Below the pieces are notes generated by a model, which saw nothing but the letters and a program-made list of their open reading frames with translations, searched no databases and was not told the DNA's origin. DNA of 64,000 nt, taken from positions 117,364,219 through 117,428,218 of the forward strand of contig CM056577.1 in assembly GCA_029721435.1 (NCBI GenBank), given 5' to 3'. A program made the position numbers and the translations under genes. Below, in pieces: positions 57,932 through 64,000 of the stretch (its first letter is position 1; the number at the start of each line of letters is the position of its first letter). This DNA is from Gymnothorax reevesii. Taxonomy: Eukaryota > Chordata > Actinopteri > Anguilliformes > Muraenidae.

Positions 57932-58167
57932 AGCAAATTACAAACCATTTACAACCAGTCTGGAAAAAAAAACTGAATTTATATGCTTTACTTGAAGTTA
58001 AATGCCGTACATAGCAAACTAAGTTAATGAGCGAGTGCTGTAATTGACCAATAGAGCCAGACTGGTTGTAAATGGTTTGTAATTTGCTCTATTGGTCAAT
58101 TACAGCACTCGCTCATTAACTTAGTTTGCTATGTATGGCATTTAACTTCAAGTAAAGCATATAAATT
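57932..58167. repeat. Compound fold-back: arms A, B, A', B'
   Basis: B (57976-58056) and B' (58087-58167) are 81-bp inverted copies with one mismatch. The 30-bp spacer between them, A' (58057-58087), is the exact complement of A (57933-57963), which lies just left of B. A and B are separated by AAAAAAAAACTGA-like sequence. The structure could form two alternative large hairpins. Confidence 0.9.
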
Positions 58168-58258
58168 ATGTTTTTTTTTTCCAAATTCTAAAATGTGCAA
58201 AGTAACTGCATCACCAAATTTATTTCCAGTATCACAACAGTTTGACACTAAAGTGACT

Positions 58259-58440
58259 ATATCCCCCGCCATTAGGTCACCAAAACCGACTGGTGTCTGC
58301 ACATTCCCAGTAGGAAGGTTGGCATCAAAAAGAATTGAAATAGGTTGACTCCTTCTTGAGATATCGCGCTGACAATGTTCAGGACGGACAGAGCTGAATA
58401 CTATATCCCCCCCACTTTGCGCTATACACAAGGCGGGGGT
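58259..58440 (+). repeat. Hairpin-ended GACGGAC repeat family, member related to 15672-15950
   Basis: The left end CCCCCGCC (58263-58270) and right end GGCGGGGG (58432-58439) are exact complements. Inside are GGTCACCAAAACCGACTGG, TTCTTGAGATATCGCGCTGA and AGGACGGACAGAGCTGAATA, all shared with the copy at 15672-15950. Confidence 0.65.
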
Positions 58441-60136
58441 AAACAAGAGTTCTTGAAAAACAGCATCCGACTGCTGACTGCATTTGAGAACATTTCAATA
58501 ACATTTGTGATCACCCACCTGATACCTTTTAAGTTGTGGCTCGTTATGAAATCACTTTGAACATCCACCAATTAAGTCAGTCAGTCCCTGCCTGTCCCTG
58601 CCTGTCCGTGTCTCCCTGCCAGTCTCCAGACCAATTTTGCTGAAACTTTGTGGAAACGTTGTAAATGACAAAAGTAAGAGAGATGGTTAGATTTTCATGG
58701 GTCAAGGTCAAAGGTGAAAGTCAACATCGCAGTAAATGTCAAAATGGAGGGTGCAAGAGTGCAGTCGGAGGTATATACTACCAACTGCCCTTCGAGCCCG
58801 GCAGTGAATTCTGACAGATGAGGTTTAGTTCTACAGCGTTTCGTTTTTATTTCGGTTTCATTTTTGTAGTTATTTTTAGTTTTATTCTCATTGGCTGCTC
58901 AGGGCTGATGTGTTCTGCGTTACCACAAGTCTGACAGCGAGTTTAAAACCCAGTCTGTACAAGTGGAGAGGTCGCAGGGAATTTGAACGGAGGTTCCTGT
59001 CCTTTATGAGGTGGGATGACGGGACCAGTCCCATTTCAAGCAGTCACACTCTGGCCTGGTGACCTTAGATGGATGAAGTGAAATGACTGACAGAGAAAGC
59101 ACCCTCAAATGATTGAAATTCCAGAAATTTCTCTGATGTCAAAGGCTGGAACAGAAACCGAAAGAAAAGCAGAACCTCCACCTGTCACAATGATCTGGGG
59201 GGGGGGGGAGAGATAGTGACCACATGAATATCACTGGAACCCACCCCACCCCCCCCCCCCCAATGCAGCGGTATGGAGTTAGGGGAATATCAAGAAGGCA
59301 GAAGAAAATATCCATTTAATTAAAATTCAAGAGCCCAATTAGGAGCAGGTAGCTACAAACAGCAGGGTAATTTCAGAGCCAGCAATCCTGTATGGCCACT
59401 GGATCAATAAACCTCGTCTTACAACTGCTCCCACAAACCCTGCTCCTGTGGCCGCTGTCCCACAGTCAGGAGTTACCACATTTCAAGCAACTTCTACAAT
59501 GCGTCTCACTGGACAAAAATTAAGAAACAGGAATGATGCAAAAACCAGAAGTACCAAGTCCACGTTAAAATTAAGGAAACGTAAATGATACTAGTTAAAA
59601 GGTACCACACTCAGGGCTGACTGATGAACTCAGCAGAAATCTCATTTCTGTACCTATAAAGTCACACATCCAGTACATTCCATCGAAACTAAGAAGGGTC
59701 CAGAAAAGGGAAAAAAGAAAAAATGTTTTTTTATTCCAGTATTTCTGGGGTTTTAGAGCCCCGGGCTCCACATTTCTGATTAATTACAATTTAAATAGCA
59801 ACTTGTGTTCAGACCACATGACCCAACGGGGGGGGAAAAAAAAAAAGCCATGCAAAGACAACGATTACAAATACAACCCAACAAACTTTTAAAGATTTGA
59901 TGACATTCTTCGCCGAGTCTTCTGATAATTACTGAGGGTGCGACAAATATTTGGTGTAGCTGACCGCAATTAAACATACTGAAGTTCCATGGAACAAAAA
60001 TGTTCAAACGCGTTCAGCGAACAATGAAGACGGAATTCAATTACGTCAACATCAAACAAAAAAAAAAAAAAAAAAAATCCATCTAAGTGTGGGTGTGGCA
60101 ATTCCTTTCGAGATTCCTCATGGAGAGAGCGCCGAA

Positions 60137-60266
60137 GCATCACTCGAGCAGCAGGACTCCTGCTTTAACTCACCAGCCAAGTGCTGAGGACAGACAGCTG
60201 AGCGTCACTCGAGCAGCAGGACTCCTGCTTTAACTCTCCGCCCAAGTGCTGAGGACAGACAGCTGA
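60137..60266. repeat. 65-bp tandem duplication
   Basis: Unit 1 (60137-60201) and unit 2 (60202-60266) both contain TCACTCGAGCAGCAGGACTC, CTGCTTTAACTC and AAGTGCTGAGGACAGACAGC. They differ at only four of 65 positions, so the duplication is recent. It lies in a locally CpG-richer stretch. No gene is evident. Confidence 0.85.
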
Positions 60267-60269
60267 CCG

Positions 60270-63200
60270 CCGCTACACTCAGTCTACAGGACCGGGGTCC
60301 TCAATGCAAGCCAGCGTCCTGTCAGAGCAGCATAAAAATAAACCTCTGCTCATTCAAACCCAAATTAACCGCCATCAGCCTCACCATGAAAGAACAAACC
60401 GAACCCCCCCCCCAGCGGCGTCTGGCCAGACGCGATGGCGTAATTTTGGAACTTCACCGAACAAACCTAATTTTAACCACCGGTGCATGGTTCAATTAGC
60501 ACCACAAATCTTCCAAAGTTACAAAAACAGGTCAATGCTGGCGTCAACCAAGGAGCACGTACATGCATAACATGGAAATTCACCAATAAGAACTGAGCGC
60601 CCAGCATTTGGAATGAAAACTGAACCCGCCCCCCTGCCCCCATCCCCTATCCACTTCCAGGAGCCAAAAAACTTTGCCGATGGTTTACAGGCTGTACATC
60701 AAATCCTTGAACTGGCCAAACAGAACCGTGAGAGCAGTGGGGGACAGGCTCCAGCACATTTTTGCCATGCCAACTCATGTCCTTGGCATCAATTTTTTAT
60801 TATTTTTTTTACATGCCGATCTCTGGTCCTAAAAAATTGGCCAGCTATAATTGCCTCCATTTATTTAAAGCCAGTGTTTGCACATGTACATGCACGTACC
60901 AGTTCCTCGCATGAAACTGAGAACCAAGTTGCACACTGAAGGCTCACCAATTTCAAGGAGACCATATTTTAGCACCCTTCATATCATCTCAGTACAATCA
61001 TCAATTTCAATACTGCTGTTATTTTGAGGGCACTGCTTTCTAACATTGACAGGTGGACAAAAACATGGAATGTCTTTTCAAGTGTTTTGTGAGTTAAAAA
61101 GTACGTCCGCTGTAAAAATAGACACTAAACAATTATTTATGAAATCAATAAATATTTTCATTAAAAAATAAAAAATAAAAAATAAAAAAAGTTGAAAGAA
61201 CACCACTTCCAGTGTACATCATTCAATATAGTTCCAACAACATCTGAGATGGTGGGTGTCAGGCTTGGGGTTTACGGATACAGAATTACCCTCTGTCAAT
61301 ATTTTTTAATCTTGCTCAAAGCTTCACATCTAGGAGGACAGTGCCAAGCACTGAGAAATCCCAAGGCAAGATGATGCACAAATGCTAGCTCCATATGCAA
61401 AATGCACAGGCTGTATGGCAAAGTGCATTTAAAAATCAAGGAGGGTACAGCTAACGCATTTCACTGGATGTGATACTGTCAAACTTCATGCCTGCAGCCC
61501 TCTCAACCAATCAAATGCTGCTTTACATCAAGATTATGCAAAACCCAGAGGTTCTCTCCCTGGATCAGGAACCCTTTCAAATTTGAACAATGGTGCATCC
61601 AACAAAACTAAATGCTAAATTGCCTCAGGGATCTTTGTACATCCCCATAGAAACTCTGCAATGCTACCATTTACAGATCAGTTTCAGAGATCAATGTCTC
61701 AAAGCTTTTCCTACCTATTCAGGGGAAATAGTTTGGTGAAAAAATTTGTACATTTAGCAGTGTGTGGGTGTCCTTTCAGGAGTGCAATATCAAGTTAAAC
61801 CGAATCTCTCCAAATTAGGCTTTTCTGTCACGCAGTCATACAAAAGGGAGAGGAGGAGTTCATCGAAACCAGTCCTACATACAGTATGTACAGCGACGGA
61901 GCATCTCGCAAGAATACAGAAGCGACAAGCGTTCCCCTGTGCTTAAAGCAGACAGGAGCGAGGCCAACGGGGGGGGGGGGGGGGGGGGTGTCTGAGGACA
62001 GAAGTACTCAGCACCCCTGCCCCACAAATCAACACATCAGCACCGGGTCTGGAGTTCATCCACACAGCTGGGTCAGCTCGGGGGCTTGGGGTAGTAGAGC
62101 AGTCATTTGCACAGTCAAGGCCAAAATTGCTGCGATACAAAGTTTCAGCAGCTTTTCTGGGGTCTGTCCACAATGAAACGCATTCAGCTACACCGTGGGG
62201 CAGGTTACACCACTTCTGTTCCCCCTCCCCACGAGGTTAAGGTTCTGTTTGCAGTAAAAACTGCACTTTGTAAGGACTTCTTCAAACAGATGGCGAGCCA
62301 AGTTGTTGAGGTTTTCAGGTTTCCCCGACACTTTGAGAACTACCACTCGCAGTTCAGACGAGCCGTGTCCAGGCAAGGCCCGAAAGGGAGAGGGAAGGAC
62401 AGGTCGGTCACACAGAGACACGGCTGGAGGCTTCCGAAGAGGAGAGCAACACCCTGAGTCCAGATGTGCGGTTCGGTCTCACTCAGCGTCTCAAATATGT
62501 AGCACGTGTGCAGGATGCCTAACAAAAAGTAGTCATGTTCGACAAGAGATCAAGCTGGAAAAAGATTGAAGAACTGCTTGGAGTCGACAAACATCAGGCC
62601 CTGAAAACAGTGATGAACAAACCCGTCTCCGAACGGCTGCTGGAGAAGGCTTTCCCTCCTCCAGGCAGCCGTGCCCTACGGCCGATCTCGTGCCCAAAAG
62701 GAAATTATGATGATGATGATGATGTGCATTTCTCACCCCAAGTCTCAACTGAGGTCACCTGAAGGTCCCACCAATCAGCCTCCAGAGAATTCAGGCCAGG
62801 CTTCACATGACCTGAACTAGACTGAATGTTACTCCACTGGTCTTCAACCCTGGTCCTGAAAATCCATCATCTTGTAGGCTTCCACTCCAACCTGCCTTGT
62901 CAACAGTACCCAAGCAGAAACTCTTTCAGCAACTATAAAGATTTTCGTTGACCTCCGAGTCAGGGATGCCAAATTGGGATTGTAATATAAACCAAAAAGG
63001 ATGGTAGTCGACCAAGAACAAGGTCGGCTACCACTTAATGAGGCTCAGTGATTGATGACAAACCCAGAGATCACACCAGGAATGCCGTTAGGGCAGAGTG
63101 GTGAACAATTGCGGTAAGGAAACCGAAAGAAAGGTCAGCATTGCCGCTGGTATGCATCCGCTCACACCCAAGTGACGCACGCATAACCTTGAACCCAAAG

Positions 63201-64000
63201 TCGAGAATGTCGAGAAACTGAAGGTATTCTGCGGCACAACAAGGGTTAAATATGCTGAGGATTACTCAATCAAATGTTGGACTGATGACCTGCTAAGCCC
63301 ATGTAGTTCCAGCGACCTGAGCTGTCCCAAAAGAATGTGATCCACCACGTGGGTTCTATAGTCACGCGTGCTCGGCTCAAGCAGTTTTATCTGCCATCAG
63401 AACAATGTTCATCACCAAAGGTTTCAACAAATCCATATAGGGCATTTAAAACTGAAAGCATTAAACCAAAGACAGCATTTAACATGATGAAAATTTCCCT
63501 CACATTGAACACACCGTAACTGGCGAAATGAAAGCATCACGAAAACTACCCACACCACCCCCTCTTTATCTGTGTGCATGCATATGCAAGTGGTTAATGA
63601 AGTCCCAAGAGGCTGAGTGAAATGTGCCCAAGACGCCATTTGCGAAGATCCACCGGGGGCAAAACCCAAGGACAAAACAACATATGAAGCAACACTCACT
63701 GCTCAAACCTGAAAGTGAATAAACTATGGTAGCTAGTCAGGTTTGCAGATACGGACATATCAGATTCTAGATTCGGACACACAGAACTAATTTGGGTCAG
63801 GCTTTGTAAAAGTAAAATCTGACCACATTCCCGTACAGTCCGTATTCTGAATCCAAACCATGTGAAAACAATGTGCACCGGAAGCAATAACTCAACAGTA
63901 CGGCTTCACACCGTTTTAGACCTGCTGTAGTATAATGTACAGGACATGAATGGAGACGATGTCAAACAGCATGACGCTGGATGAATGCAGAGTCAAGTTC
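60270..64000. other. Right end: no gene recognised
   Basis: Minus-strand frames (62421-62188, 62173-61943) read smoothly over 70-80 codons but show no known domain. The sequence could be the 3' UTR of a gene beyond the right edge. ANKRD46 lies upstream of RNF19A in mammals, but none of its ankyrin exons is visible here. Confidence 0.3.
61160..61190. repeat. (TAAAAAA)n short tandem repeat
   Basis: Four near-identical TAAAAAA units followed by an A run. No associated retroposon head was recognised. Confidence 0.8.

Noticed and set aside
60600..62760. Smooth minus-strand frames considered as exons of a neighbouring gene such as ankrd46
   Set aside because: No ankyrin or other domain, no consistent splice borders, and the frames end within 80 codons. 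At best this is 3' UTR.

Overview
The window is vertebrate nuclear DNA, most likely from a ray-finned fish. The only complete protein-coding gene I can support is the RBR-type E3 ubiquitin ligase rnf19a (Dorfin). The rest is intron and intergenic sequence filled with the transposon types usual in fish: Tc1-like elements, hAT-like miniature elements, a tRNA-derived SINE and LINE remnants. There are no operons, and codon phase and splice signals fit a eukaryote.

rnf19a lies on the minus strand. I rebuilt nine coding exons (34059 down to 14316) by matching frame, GT/AG borders and family knowledge. The lengths (632, 209, 145, 163, 115, 162, 214, 144 and 640 nt) sum to 2424 nt, or 807 codons plus a stop, with every junction phase agreeing. 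The protein has an N-terminal basic/serine region, RING1 (118-165), IBR (205-250), RING2 with the probable catalytic Cys302, two hydrophobic membrane segments (about 347-380 and 400-440) and a long Ser/Gly-rich tail ending in QTEI. An in-frame stop upstream of the ATG fixes the start. A strong splice acceptor at 34290/34291 implies at least one untranslated exon further upstream, which I could not locate.

Layout: 1-2.7 kb is unassigned apart from a LINE 3' fragment. At 2.7-5.4 kb is a broken LINE with endonuclease and reverse transcriptase. At 5.8-7.2 kb is a decayed Tc1-like element, and at 8.8-11.3 kb a second one with another Tc1-like derivative nested inside. The rnf19a 3' region begins at 14.3 kb and is flanked by a degenerate minisatellite that a hAT-like element has interrupted. 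The introns (15-33 kb) hold hAT-like elements, short MITEs and several members of a hairpin-ended repeat family carrying GACGGAC tracts. Between 34 and 64 kb I recognise no protein gene. It holds a SINE, two inverted copies of an unclassified repeat, another Tc1-like derivative, a striking 81-bp fold-back structure, a 65-bp tandem duplication and many microsatellites.

The items most worth following are the hairpin-ended GACGGAC repeat family, the compound fold-back near 58.0 kb, two Tc1-like derivatives that share one internal deletion, an 81-bp block copied into a transposon, and overlapping upstream ORFs in the rnf19a leader.
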